Source: Paenibacillus sp. BSR1-1
GTDB taxonomy: Bacteria; Bacillota; Bacilli; Bacillales; Cytobacillaceae
Length of the DNA stretch: 64,000 bases
Assembly: GCF_030403775.1 (NCBI RefSeq)
Contig: NZ_JAQMWQ010000010.1
Coordinates: forward strand, 62,001-126,000
Reading direction: 5' to 3'
The notes beneath the pieces were generated by a model. The model was not told where the DNA came from and did not search any database. It saw only the letters and a list, made by a program, of their open reading frames with translations. Position 1 is the stretch's first letter. Every line of letters begins with the position of its first letter. Below, piece by piece: positions 1 through 7,446 of this stretch. The position numbers were made by a program, and so were the translations under genes.

Positions 1-634
1 AGTCTTTACTATTTAAAATTCCAAAGATACGGAGAATGCTGATAAATAGATTAATGAAGTCCAAATATAAGTTTAATGCCATCAAAGGCACTTCTTCTGC
101 TCTAACTCCATACTGCTTCATGCGGCTGATATCAAAGAGAACGTACCCGCTGAAAACTAATACTCCGATAAATGAATAAGCAAGCATTCCAGTAGAGCTT
201 AGTGGAAAGAAAATATTAAAAATTGAAATTGCTACTAATGAAAGCAAGGCAGCAAGTAGAAAACCACCTAAGAAAGAAAAGTTTTGTTTTGACTTTGCGG
301 CGTAAATAGCAATACCAGAGAATACAACAGTAGTGCTTGCGAATGCCATTATAACGACGTTTGCGCCTGAAGTAGCTAGGTAGTAAGCAACGATTGGATA
401 TAAGGTAATCCCTGAAATAAACGTGAAAAGATACAGGAATGAGTAAGACATTGCTTTTTTCCGTCTGACGAAGAATGCGATCATCAGCATGACAAATTCT
501 AAAATGGCTAATGGCATAAACAGAGCGGGCGGTACAAATACTCCTGCCATGGTCCCTAAGAAGGCAATGGCTAGAGAAAAGGCAAACGTCCTTATAACAG
601 ATGGCATAAATTCAACAGATGTTTGTGGATACAA
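1..634 (-). CDS. yetJ: BAX inhibitor-1/YetJ-type membrane channel (3' end cut by window)
   Basis: Read on the minus strand from a TTG at 632-634, with a GAGGTG ribosome binding site eight bases upstream. The 211 visible residues are almost entirely hydrophobic and form about seven membrane segments. The C-terminal part reads ALNLYLDFINLFISILR followed by FGIL, the hallmark of the BI-1 family, and it resembles B. subtilis YetJ (about 214 residues), so only a few residues are missing beyond base 1. YetJ is a pH-sensitive calcium leak channel in the cytoplasmic membrane. The family assignment is firm; the transport role is carried over from the homologue. Confidence 0.85.
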   Translation of the reverse strand, partial: MYPQTSVEFMPSVIRTFAFSLAIAFLGTMAGVFVPPALFMPLAILEFVMLMIAFFVRRKKAMSYSFLYLFTFISGITLYPIVAYYLATSGANVVIMAFASTTVVFSGIAIYAAKSKQNFSFLGGFLLAALLSLVAISIFNIFFPLSSTGMLAYSFIGVLVFSGYVLFDISRMKQYGVRAEEVPLMALNLYLDFINLFISILRIFGILNSKD

Positions 635-683
635 TTTAGCTTCACCTCAAAATATTGTATTACTAAGTTATACGTAAAAGTGG

Positions 684-1082
684 TCAAGATGTTTCATTTT
701 TTCTAAAAAAATCTTTGTCTTCTTTTAACAGGTCGCGAATTTCGGCTAATAACTCTTCTTCACGGCTGATTTTTGCTTCCACTTTAGCAGGCTCTTCTTT
801 CTTCTTAAAGCGGCTCAGGAACTTTATAAAGAGGAAAATCGAAATGGCGATGATGAAGAAATCAAGGACAGATTGAAGAAATACACCATATTTTATTGGG
901 CCATAGGCAAGATCCTTAATATCCTCCACGTTTACTGCACCGCTAATTACTACAATTATTGGCATTATAATATCTGCCACCAGGGATGAGACAATTTTAC
1001 CGAACGCTCCGCCGATAATAACCCCGACAGCTAAATCAATAACATTGCCCTTCATGGCAAATTGTTTAAATTCTTTCCACAT
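684..1082 (-). CDS. mscL: Large-conductance mechanosensitive channel MscL
   Basis: 132 residues, the usual MscL length. The N-terminal stretch [20 protein letters not shown] runs into [20 protein letters not shown], the pore-lining first transmembrane helix. A second transmembrane helix lies at about residues 66-86, followed by a charged cytoplasmic helix ([20 protein letters not shown]). Homopentameric MscL in the cytoplasmic membrane opens under membrane tension to release solutes during hypo-osmotic shock. It lies just downstream of the yetJ-like gene's start on the same strand, probably with its own transcript. No unusual residues were seen. Confidence 0.96.
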   Translation of the reverse strand: MWKEFKQFAMKGNVIDLAVGVIIGGAFGKIVSSLVADIIMPIIVVISGAVNVEDIKDLAYGPIKYGVFLQSVLDFFIIAISIFLFIKFLSRFKKKEEPAKVEAKISREEELLAEIRDLLKEDKDFFRKNETS

Positions 1083-1176
1083 CCAAAAAAACCTCCGAAA
1101 ATAGTTTCTTAATTGTATATTGTAACCATAAGACTCTTAAAATTTCAAACTCAAAGGATTTCCAACAATATGTTGA

Positions 1177-1205
1177 TTGACAGTTCCTTTAATTTTAACT
1201 ATAGT
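1177..1205 (+). promoter_or_regulatory. Sigma-A promoter for the preQ1-queF transcript
   Basis: A perfect -35 hexamer TTGACA (1177-1182), a 17-base spacer and TATAGT (1200-1205) place the start of transcription about 30 bases before the preQ1 aptamer. Confidence 0.75.
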
Positions 1206-1242
1206 AACTATGTTAAATTAAATTTATCTGCACCCGTTTATG

Positions 1243-1280
1243 GGAGAGGTTCATAGCTTATACCCTCTATAAAAAACTAT
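1243..1280 (+). ncRNA. preQ1-I riboswitch aptamer
   Basis: The sequence contains AGAGGTTCATAGC, then ACCCTCTAT, an A-run and ACTA: the P1 stem (AGAGG/CCTCT), the cytosine-containing loop and the A-rich tail of the class I preQ1 aptamer. It lies upstream of queF, a queuosine-precursor gene, as expected. The 3' tail CTATGG (about 1276-1282) can also pair with CCATA of the downstream terminator, so ligand-stabilised pseudoknot and antiterminator compete for the same bases. Confidence 0.93.
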
Positions 1281-1296
1281 GGAATGGACAAATTGA

Positions 1297-1325
1297 CCAT
1301 ATCCTTAGGATATGGTTTTTTATTT
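1297..1325 (+). terminator. Riboswitch-controlled terminator before queF
   Basis: CCATATCC-TTA-GGATATGG forms an 8-bp hairpin followed by TTTTTT at 1316-1321. Its position between aptamer and queF makes it the expression platform: it should form when preQ1 is bound. Confidence 0.85.
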
Positions 1326-1376
1326 CTTAGTTTTTGAGCTCCTATAATTCGCGGCTATCATAAGGAGGACTAAAAA

Positions 1377-1874
1377 ATGGCTGGAAGAACAGATGCCGAA
1401 TTAGAAGGCGTAACACTACTTGGTAACCAAGGCACAAAATACTTGTTTGAATATACACCTGAGGTATTGGAGGCGTTTGATAATAAGCATCCAAACCGTG
1501 ACTATTTTGTAAAATTCAATTTCCCTGAATTTACAAGTCTTTGTCCAAAAACAGGGCAGCCCGACTTTGCAACCATTTATATCAGCTACATTCCAGATCA
1601 AAAGATGGTTGAAAGTAAATCTCTTAAGCTATATCTTTTCAGCTTCCGTAACCATGGGGACTTCCATGAAGACTGCATGAACATCATCATGAATGATTTA
1701 ATTAAGTTAATGGATCCAAGATACATCGAGGTTTGGGGTAAATTCACTCCAAGAGGCGGCATCTCTATTGATCCTTACTGCAACTACGGCAGACCGGGGA
1801 CAAAATATGAGCAAATGGCCGATCACCGGATGATGAACCACGACTTATATCCTGAAAAAATAGATAACCGCTAA
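1377..1874 (+). CDS. queF: NADPH-dependent 7-cyano-7-deazaguanine reductase QueF
   Basis: 165 residues, the short unimodular QueF type. QueF reduces the nitrile of preQ0 to preQ1 in queuosine biosynthesis. The catalytic cysteine lies in [16 protein letters not shown] (about residue 57). The QueF motif [20 protein letters not shown], which binds NADPH, follows. The start is preceded by AAGGAGGA. It is a single-gene transcript under the preQ1 riboswitch just upstream, giving product feedback. No other queuosine genes (queC, queD, queE) are in this window. Confidence 0.96.
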   Translation: MAGRTDAELEGVTLLGNQGTKYLFEYTPEVLEAFDNKHPNRDYFVKFNFPEFTSLCPKTGQPDFATIYISYIPDQKMVESKSLKLYLFSFRNHGDFHEDCMNIIMNDLIKLMDPRYIEVWGKFTPRGGISIDPYCNYGRPGTKYEQMADHRMMNHDLYPEKIDNR

Positions 1875-1878
1875 TTGT

Positions 1879-1914
1879 AAAAGAGCAGCATCCATTATCG
1901 GAGCTGCTCTTTTT
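1879..1914. terminator. Bidirectional terminator between queF and the LuxR-type gene
   Basis: AAAAGAGCAGC...GCTGCTCTTTTTT, an 11-bp stem with A-run and T-run on opposite sides. It serves queF on the plus strand and the converging regulator gene on the minus strand. Confidence 0.8.
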
Positions 1915-3416
1915 TACGAAATCAAGTTCATTTTTAATGCTTTAACTGCGGCTTCGGTTCTGTTTTTTGCCGCTAATTTTTGAATAATGACAGACACATA
2001 GTCACGAACCGTATAGCTGCTTAAATGAAGCTCACTTGCTGCTTCGTTAATCGAAGCACCTTCCGCAATTAACTTTAACACTTCTTTTTCACGCTGGGTC
2101 AGTAAGCAATCAGAGCCCCCGAATTGTTGAATAGCCTCATCCCATATCGAATACATTAATTCCCCTGCATACCTGCCCAATTTTATTAGAGTCGCCAAGG
2201 TTTGTGAGGATACCGCAAATTCAGAGTTTTCACCCTGATCCAATAAAGCGACTCCAAGCAATCTGCTTTTTGAGGGTGCAAATATTGGCAAGATAACTAA
2301 TGAACGAAGTTTATACTCCTGTACATATTTCTTTGGTAAAATCTCAGCTGCATTCTCAAAGTAAAGAGGCTGTGATTGAATCAAAGGAAGTAAATATTTC
2401 TGAATTAGGGAAAGCCCGAAAACCTCTTCTTTAATCTGCTTTACAGATGGGATGCTGACATTATAACCAGAAACACCAATCCCCGTATCTTCATAGTGAT
2501 TATATAAAAATAAGGCACAGCGGCTGAAAGGCATATAATCTACTAATCCCTTTGTAATGGCTTTAACCGCATCATCGGCATTTCGAGAGCATAATAAGTG
2601 CTGCAAAAACAGGAGGGAAGCATCCTTCCAAACTATTTTTCTTTCGAGATGATAAAGCTTCAATTGGCGAAGATACATATCCCGAATAAACTGAATTTGC
2701 TGTTCACCAATCACTAAATCGTTTTCCTGCAGACATACGAACAGAATTTCATTCAAACAGGGAATTTTGAGGATTCTTTCCTTATCTGTACCTGTTCCAA
2801 TCAGTCTGGAGATTGCCAGTGAAAGATGGTCAATTTCCCCTGATTTTAAACCAGAGCACATATTAAGCAAATGACTGTCCACTTCATGCTCAGGAAAACA
2901 AACAACACTATCAATTTGAAAATCGTCCTGTTCTTTTTTTACAACTGCCACCCATTTCATTGGGAGAATGTTCGTCCCCATGATCATTTTAACCCATTTT
3001 TCGGTCAGGTTCTCACTATCTTGGGTTAATAACGCCTGGTCAAGGATTCTTGCAAAAAAAGCTTGGATGGCCTGATGGTCGAAAAAGGTGGCAGATGGGG
3101 TGGCAGCTACAAGCTTATGAAACATATTTTCTATTGTTGTAACGAGAAAGATAGTCTCATTTTCATCAAACTTGTTGGAAAAACGCTTTTGCCATTCTGT
3201 CAGCACCGAAAAAATAAAAGAGTCTATACGGGGTTTCTTTTCACTTAAAATTTTTTGAATGGCAATATCAATCATGATATCAAATTCATCTACTAAACTG
3301 TCGTTTCGAAATTTTAATGTGGGCAGGAGCTCTTTCCATTCTTTCATAAATGGCACACGATGCTCCATAAGGATATCGAGCCCTTTCAGTAAAAGCTGTT
3401 CCACTTTATGCTCCAT
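1914..3416 (-). CDS. LuxR-family (GAF-like/HTH) transcriptional regulator
   Basis: 500 residues. The C-terminal 65 residues are a LuxR-type helix-turn-helix: LTQREKEVLKLIAEGASINE, then AASELHLSSYTVRDYV and a recognition/dimer helix. The region before it (about 290-420) has a GAF-like pattern, with LVILPIFAP and LLGVALLDQGEN. The N-terminal 250 residues are helical without a recognisable domain. The start has GGAGG nine bases upstream. It is transcribed divergently from the DUF6230/DUF6114 operon, which it is the best candidate to control; an 18-bp palindrome lies between them. The signal sensed is unknown. There is no receiver domain, so it is not a classical response regulator. Confidence 0.85.
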   Translation of the reverse strand: MEHKVEQLLLKGLDILMEHRVPFMKEWKELLPTLKFRNDSLVDEFDIMIDIAIQKILSEKKPRIDSFIFSVLTEWQKRFSNKFDENETIFLVTTIENMFHKLVAATPSATFFDHQAIQAFFARILDQALLTQDSENLTEKWVKMIMGTNILPMKWVAVVKKEQDDFQIDSVVCFPEHEVDSHLLNMCSGLKSGEIDHLSLAISRLIGTGTDKERILKIPCLNEILFVCLQENDLVIGEQQIQFIRDMYLRQLKLYHLERKIVWKDASLLFLQHLLCSRNADDAVKAITKGLVDYMPFSRCALFLYNHYEDTGIGVSGYNVSIPSVKQIKEEVFGLSLIQKYLLPLIQSQPLYFENAAEILPKKYVQEYKLRSLVILPIFAPSKSRLLGVALLDQGENSEFAVSSQTLATLIKLGRYAGELMYSIWDEAIQQFGGSDCLLTQREKEVLKLIAEGASINEAASELHLSSYTVRDYVSVIIQKLAAKNRTEAAVKALKMNLIS

Positions 3417-3493
3417 GTACTTCCGCCTCCATATCCTCTATGACTAAAATATTCGATAAAAAAAATTCCAATATGACCGTAGTGGAAACTCAA

Positions 3494-3511
3494 ACCCGAC
3501 ATTTGTCGGGT
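3494..3511. promoter_or_regulatory. Perfect 18-bp palindrome, candidate operator
   Basis: ACCCGACATTTGTCGGGT is a perfect inverted repeat (8+2+8) in the 202-bp divergent region between the LuxR-type regulator and the DUF6230 operon. Symmetric sites of this size are typical for dimeric HTH regulators. No T-run follows, so it is not a terminator. Binding by the neighbouring regulator is inferred. Confidence 0.55.
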
Positions 3512-3618
3512 CCTTAATAATTTTACGATATTTTTCGTGATTGTAGTAGTAAAACAAGGGTAGTAAGGTATAGGAAAGATAGATTGTTTAAAAAATTCAA
3601 AAAATAGGAGGGGTTTAA

Positions 3619-4191
3619 ATGGAAAGTCCAGTTCAACTCGTGGAGGGTACGACTAGCAAGAAAGTTTTTTGGTCTGCATTAGGCGCTGGAATTTTAACGT
3701 TAGCATTATTATTAGTTTCATTTGGTGTATCAGGTGTGGCCTATGCTGTTCCGATTGCCGGTGTAGGTGATTTTTATGTAGAGTTTGACAAATTAGTTGG
3801 AACCGGTTACACCTTCTATCCAAAAATGGGGGAAACAGGCACTTCTGACTCTGCTCCCCAAGGTACCAATTTAATCGAAAATCTAACCATTGACAATTTG
3901 CAATTGTATAAGGATTTTAAAGTGGGCGGTGAGTGGATTCGTGTGAAAATAGCGGCATCTAAACCAGTTCAGATAAGCGGATTGCAGCATGACGCCGATC
4001 TAATTGAGGCAGATGCCAAATTCCAGAACTTAGTCGTTCAGGAAAAGCACAGCGATGACTGGCAAAAACAATTCAAGCAAACTTCTTCCACAATTGTTTT
4101 AGAGCATGCCAAATTAAAAACGCACTATCTCTTCCAGAAGACCATTAATATGAATGGAATGAAACTTACCGTAGAAAAAATTAACAAATAG
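3619..4191 (+). CDS. DUF6230-type secreted or membrane-anchored protein
   Basis: 190 residues, preceded by AGGAGGGG. One N-terminal hydrophobic segment (about 23-44) ends in AYAVP, a likely signal peptide or anchor. The rest is a beta-rich extracytoplasmic domain. Its pattern (DFYVEFDKLVGTGYTFYPKM, then the NLTIDNLQLYKDF segment) resembles DUF6230 proteins, best known from actinomycetes. The motif [VI]E.D[KR][LV]VG[TS]G also occurs in the third protein of this operon, suggesting duplicated domains. Function is unknown. It is the first gene of a three-gene operon with a DUF6114 protein, the same pairing as in actinobacteria. Confidence 0.7.
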   Translation: MESPVQLVEGTTSKKVFWSALGAGILTLALLLVSFGVSGVAYAVPIAGVGDFYVEFDKLVGTGYTFYPKMGETGTSDSAPQGTNLIENLTIDNLQLYKDFKVGGEWIRVKIAASKPVQISGLQHDADLIEADAKFQNLVVQEKHSDDWQKQFKQTSSTIVLEHAKLKTHYLFQKTINMNGMKLTVEKINK

Positions 4192-4204
4192 GGAGTGCGT
4201 GCAG

Positions 4205-4591
4205 ATGGGTGCTAAAAAATGGCGTAAACAAAGGCCGGTGTGGGGAGCATTACTAACTATTGTAAGTGGTTTAATGATATTATGGGTTCCTTTAAATCTT
4301 TATCTAAGTACCTTCCTGCCTGGGTCCATTGCGATTATTGGCCTGCTTTTTGGCGGATTAATCACCTTAATTGGAATTGTAGCTTTATTTTTTCCTAATG
4401 CTTCAAAAATTCTTGGAATTTTCACCATATTTTTATCCATCCTTTCCGTTATTGGCGCCTTAGGCGGGTTCTTATTTGGTACTATTTTTGGAATTATTGG
4501 CGGAGCACTGTTGATGGCATGGCGCCTTGGTCCAGCGAAGGTAAAAGTCTCACGTTCTGGGGGCGTTGAAGAGACGGTACACAATTTTTAA
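4205..4591 (+). CDS. DUF6114-type four-helix membrane protein
   Basis: 128 residues from an ATG at 4205, with GGGAG nine bases upstream; a GTG at 4199 is the alternative. It begins with a basic segment (KKWRKQRPVWGALLTIVSG) and has four closely spaced membrane helices rich in glycine and isoleucine, ending in a short cytoplasmic tail. The pattern and the DUF6230 neighbour point to the DUF6114 family. It starts 14 bases after the DUF6230 stop. It probably forms a membrane complex with, or helps export, its operon partners; that role is inference only. Confidence 0.7.
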   Translation: MGAKKWRKQRPVWGALLTIVSGLMILWVPLNLYLSTFLPGSIAIIGLLFGGLITLIGIVALFFPNASKILGIFTIFLSILSVIGALGGFLFGTIFGIIGGALLMAWRLGPAKVKVSRSGGVEETVHNF

Positions 4592-4604
4592 AGGGGAGCT
4601 TAAT

Positions 4605-5798
4605 ATGTGGTGGAAAAGCAAGTTTATCTTGTTAAGTTGCAGTCTAACGCTCATGTTTTTGTCAATATGCTCTCTCGGTAAAAGTGTACATGCCGAAAAG
4701 TTAGATACAGATGGTTTTATTATAGAAGCAGATCGAGTGGTTGGTTCAGGAATGACAGCATCGATTGTTAAACAAGAAACCACAGAAAATGATCAGAAGC
4801 CTATGCTCCGTTTTCAATATCAGTCGGCTACGATTTATGGAATGAGGTTAACGAAACTGGTTGATTCAGCAAATGGTCCGGTCAGTATCACCTTAAAAGC
4901 AAGTGGACCAGTTACAGTTAAAGGGATGACTGTTGATACCACGGCTATTTCCTTTAAAGGTGCATGTATTAAAGCATCTGAAACAGTTCCTGAGCTAGGG
5001 ATGGAAGATGTGGTTATGGTGGCACATTATATGAAGGCAGAGGATAGTTTAATAGAAAAGTTAGTCCTTAATACTATTTCTGGAAATGCTGGTTCTGAAA
5101 AGCCGGGGAAATTGCAAGTCCTGCAGGATTTAAGTTTGCTCCCATTGAATCAATTGGATAAAGAAGTTGAAAAAATTTCAGCTGGGCATCTGCCTCTTAC
5201 TTGTGCAGATGGTTCAAAAACGGACGCGCCGTCTGGCGGCATTGGAAAAATTACAGATCCGATTCAGGATGTCACTGATGTCGTGACCAAACCGCTTGAT
5301 CCAGTAACAAAGCCCTTAGAACCAATTTTGAAACCGCTTGATCCAGTAACAAAGCCGCTAGAACCAATTTTGAAACCACTTGATCCAATAACCAAACCGC
5401 TTGAGCCCGTCTTGAAACCGTTAGAACCTGTTGTAAAACCGCTTGAACCAGTGTTGAAGCCGATCGAGCCTGTTATTAGCAGCACAACAGAAAAGGTGGA
5501 GCAGGTGGTAAAATCTGTTTGCGAGCAAATGGAGGATGCAAAAGGAGTGATTCATAAAGAGCTGGCATTGGCATTAATTGATGAAGCGATTGCAAAGAAA
5601 TTGCCGTTGAATAAAGTTTGCCAAAGTAACACATCCCTGACAAAAGAGCTTCAAAGCTGGGAAGAGAGCCTGTTAAAATCACTCGGACTTATTGATTTAT
5701 TAGGAAAAGTCATTGTACAGGATCCAATCCAGCAGCTTAATAAAATGCGCGATAATATTTCAAAAACAAAAGATGGAGCCATCATTTTTACTCCATAA
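4605..5798 (+). CDS. Secreted protein with nine proline-rich heptad repeats
   Basis: 397 residues from the ATG at 4605, chosen because AAGGGGAG sits directly upstream. A signal peptide covers residues 1-30 (LLSCSLTLMFLSICSLG, then a VHA cleavage site). Residues about 35-150 resemble the DUF6230 domain two genes upstream (IEADRVVGSG). A linker with two cysteines (GACI, LTCADG) follows. Nine tandem heptads of pattern [TLV]KP[LI][DE]P[VI] fill residues about 228-290, then a helical C-terminal region. There is no LPXTG sorting signal or membrane anchor, so it is probably released or held by the DUF6114/DUF6230 partners. The repeats suggest a rigid wall-spanning stalk. Confidence 0.75.
   Translation: MWWKSKFILLSCSLTLMFLSICSLGKSVHAEKLDTDGFIIEADRVVGSGMTASIVKQETTENDQKPMLRFQYQSATIYGMRLTKLVDSANGPVSITLKASGPVTVKGMTVDTTAISFKGACIKASETVPELGMEDVVMVAHYMKAEDSLIEKLVLNTISGNAGSEKPGKLQVLQDLSLLPLNQLDKEVEKISAGHLPLTCADGSKTDAPSGGIGKITDPIQDVTDVVTKPLDPVTKPLEPILKPLDPVTKPLEPILKPLDPITKPLEPVLKPLEPVVKPLEPVLKPIEPVISSTTEKVEQVVKSVCEQMEDAKGVIHKELALALIDEAIAKKLPLNKVCQSNTSLTKELQSWEESLLKSLGLIDLLGKVIVQDPIQQLNKMRDNISKTKDGAIIFTP
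5286..5474 (+). repeat. Nine tandem 21-bp (heptapeptide) coding repeats
   Basis: Exactly 189 bases encode nine copies of [TLV]KP[LI][DE]P[VI]. At DNA level the first units alternate as 42-bp pairs (AAACCGCTTGATCCAGTAAC followed by AAAGCC.TAGAACCAATTTTG) that are nearly identical. This indicates recent duplication and likely copy-number variability. Confidence 0.9.
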
Positions 5799-5806
5799 AA
5801 AAAGAA

Positions 5807-5849
5807 GGTGTCAGGCACCATGTGAAATTTTCACATGGTGCCTGACACC
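5807..5849. terminator. Perfect 43-base palindromic terminator (GGTGTCAGGCACC family)
   Basis: GGTGTCAGGCACCATGTGAAA is followed, after one T, by its exact reverse complement. An A-run precedes it, so for the minus strand it is a strong terminator of the ampS gene; for the plus strand it closes the DUF6230 operon. The outer word recurs at 42517-42566. Confidence 0.85.
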
Positions 5850-5865
5850 TTTCTCACTTACTATA

Positions 5866-7098
5866 TTAAAAAGCCCAATTTCCGCCTCTAAATACTGGCT
5901 CTGTTTTACCATCGGCGGTAATGCCATCGATATCCATTTGATCGGAGCCGATCATGAAATCAACGTGGGTGATACTTTCGTTAAGTCCATTTTCAGCCAA
6001 TTGCTCAGAAGACATTTGCTTTCCGCCTTCAATACAGAAGGCATAGGCACTTCCAATGGCTAAATGATTCGATGCATTTTCATCAAACAACGTGTTAAAG
6101 AATAGAACATTAGATTGTGAAATTGGCGAATTGTAAGGCACAAGCGCTACCTCTCCTAGGTAATGGGAGCCTTGGTCAGTATCGACAAGGCGTTTTAAAA
6201 TTTCTTCGCCCTCTTCCGCCTTCACTCCAACAATTTTTCCATTTTCAAACGTAATAGAAAAACGGTCGATGATATTTCCGCCGTAGCTTAGCGGCTTTGT
6301 ACTGGCAACGGTACCATTGACACCGGTTTTAAATGGAACGGTGAATACTTCCTCGGTAGGCATATTGGCCATAAATTCAAAGCCCTTTTCATTCACACTG
6401 CCGGCACCAACCCAAATGTGTTTATCCGGAAGCTCAATCGTTAAATCAGTTCCAGGGGCTTTATAGTGAAGCTTTGCATAGCGTTTTTCATTTAAATAAT
6501 GTACTTTTTCGTGAAGGGTTTCGTCATGCTTTTTCCAAGCTTCAACTGGGTTTTCCACATCTGCGCGAGTTGCTTTAAAAATGGCGTCCCAAAGTTTGTC
6601 GACTTGCTGCTCACTAGGGACATCCGGAAATACCTTAGCAGCCCATGCTGGAGATGCCGCTGCAATAACGGTCCAGCTAACCTTATCTGATTGAACTGCT
6701 TTTCGGTAGTTAGACAATGCTTTCCCTGCAGCCTTATTAAAGTTAGAAATCCTTTCGGGATCCACTCCTTTAAGTAAATCTGGACTCGTGGAAATAACCG
6801 ACATAAAGGCAGCGCCATTTTCTGCAAGTTGTTCCTGCTCTTTGGCACGCCACTCTGGATACTCTAAAAATGCTTCATTTGGAGCCAAATCGTACTTTGT
6901 TCTGGTGACGGTATCATCGTTCCAATTCACAACAACATTGTGGGCACCTGTTTCGTACGCCTTTTTGACAACCAAGCGAACAAATTCAGCAGCATCTAAC
7001 GTGGCACCAATTACCAAGGTCTGGCCTTTCTGAATGTTAACGCCAACCTTAACGGCAAGCTCAGCATATTTTTCAAGGTTTCTTTGAAAATCACTCAT
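5866..7098 (-). CDS. ampS: M29-family metalloaminopeptidase AmpS
   Basis: 410 residues, the usual size for peptidase family M29 (thermophilic aminopeptidase, AmpS, PepS). Family segments are visible: the N-terminal YAELAVKVGVNIQKGQTLVI, the ITFENGKIV strand, and metal-ligand-rich C-terminal stretches (GEVALVPYNSPIS, FFNTLFDENASNHLAIGSAY, THVDFMIGS). It is a cytoplasmic enzyme removing N-terminal residues from peptides with two bound metal ions. It ends against the palindromic terminator at 5807-5849 and appears monocistronic. Confidence 0.92.
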   Translation of the reverse strand: MSDFQRNLEKYAELAVKVGVNIQKGQTLVIGATLDAAEFVRLVVKKAYETGAHNVVVNWNDDTVTRTKYDLAPNEAFLEYPEWRAKEQEQLAENGAAFMSVISTSPDLLKGVDPERISNFNKAAGKALSNYRKAVQSDKVSWTVIAAASPAWAAKVFPDVPSEQQVDKLWDAIFKATRADVENPVEAWKKHDETLHEKVHYLNEKRYAKLHYKAPGTDLTIELPDKHIWVGAGSVNEKGFEFMANMPTEEVFTVPFKTGVNGTVASTKPLSYGGNIIDRFSITFENGKIVGVKAEEGEEILKRLVDTDQGSHYLGEVALVPYNSPISQSNVLFFNTLFDENASNHLAIGSAYAFCIEGGKQMSSEQLAENGLNESITHVDFMIGSDQMDIDGITADGKTEPVFRGGNWAF

Positions 7099-7181
7099 AT
7101 GTATGTCTCCTTTTCAGAATCTTCCTATATATTGTAGCTTTTTTAATTGGAAAAAGAAACCGCTAGCATTTAAACATAAAA

Positions 7182-7213
7182 AAACAGTAAAGACTATTCT
7201 CTTTACTGAAGTT
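7182..7213 (-). terminator. Terminator of the small minus-strand gene
   Basis: On the minus strand CAGTAAAGA-loop-TCTTTACTG is followed by a run of seven T. The 5' arm overlaps the stop codon region of the 38-residue gene. Confidence 0.6.
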
Positions 7214-7319
7214 TACTGCCGTATACTTTTATATTAAAATAAACACCTGCTGAAAAAAGAACGATAAATGTAATAATACCTGATAATGAAGTTGGAGCCA
7301 TGAATTGCGATAATTCCAT
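7203..7319 (-). CDS. Small single-span membrane protein (38 aa), unknown
   Basis: Short frame with an ATG at 7317-7319 and GGACGGTGG upstream. It encodes MELSQFMAPTSLSG, then a hydrophobic helix of about 18 residues (IITFIVLFSAGVYFNIKV) and a short basic tail. Its own ribosome binding site and a terminator directly at its stop codon support a real gene. It lies between ampS and an MFS transporter on the same strand. No family was recognised; a small subunit or regulator of a membrane complex is possible. Confidence 0.5.
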   Translation of the reverse strand: MELSQFMAPTSLSGIITFIVLFSAGVYFNIKVYGSKLQ

Positions 7320-7446
7320 TGATTCCACCGTCCTTAAAATAAATAAGTTTACACTCTAATTATAATGTTAAAAGGGGTGAATGTGAACGAATTAGTACAA
7401 TTTTTTGGACATTTTTTGAATTAAATTTCAATAAAAACGGGACCTA

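Noticed and set aside
4300..5485. Long minus-strand frames opposite the DUF6114 and heptad-repeat genes
   Set aside because: They mirror the low-complexity coding strand (glycine/serine-rich antisense of the KP repeats) and have no start signals.
5713..6063. Plus-strand reading frame opposite the end of ampS
   Set aside because: It is the complement of coding sequence and of the palindromic terminator; there is no ribosome binding site.
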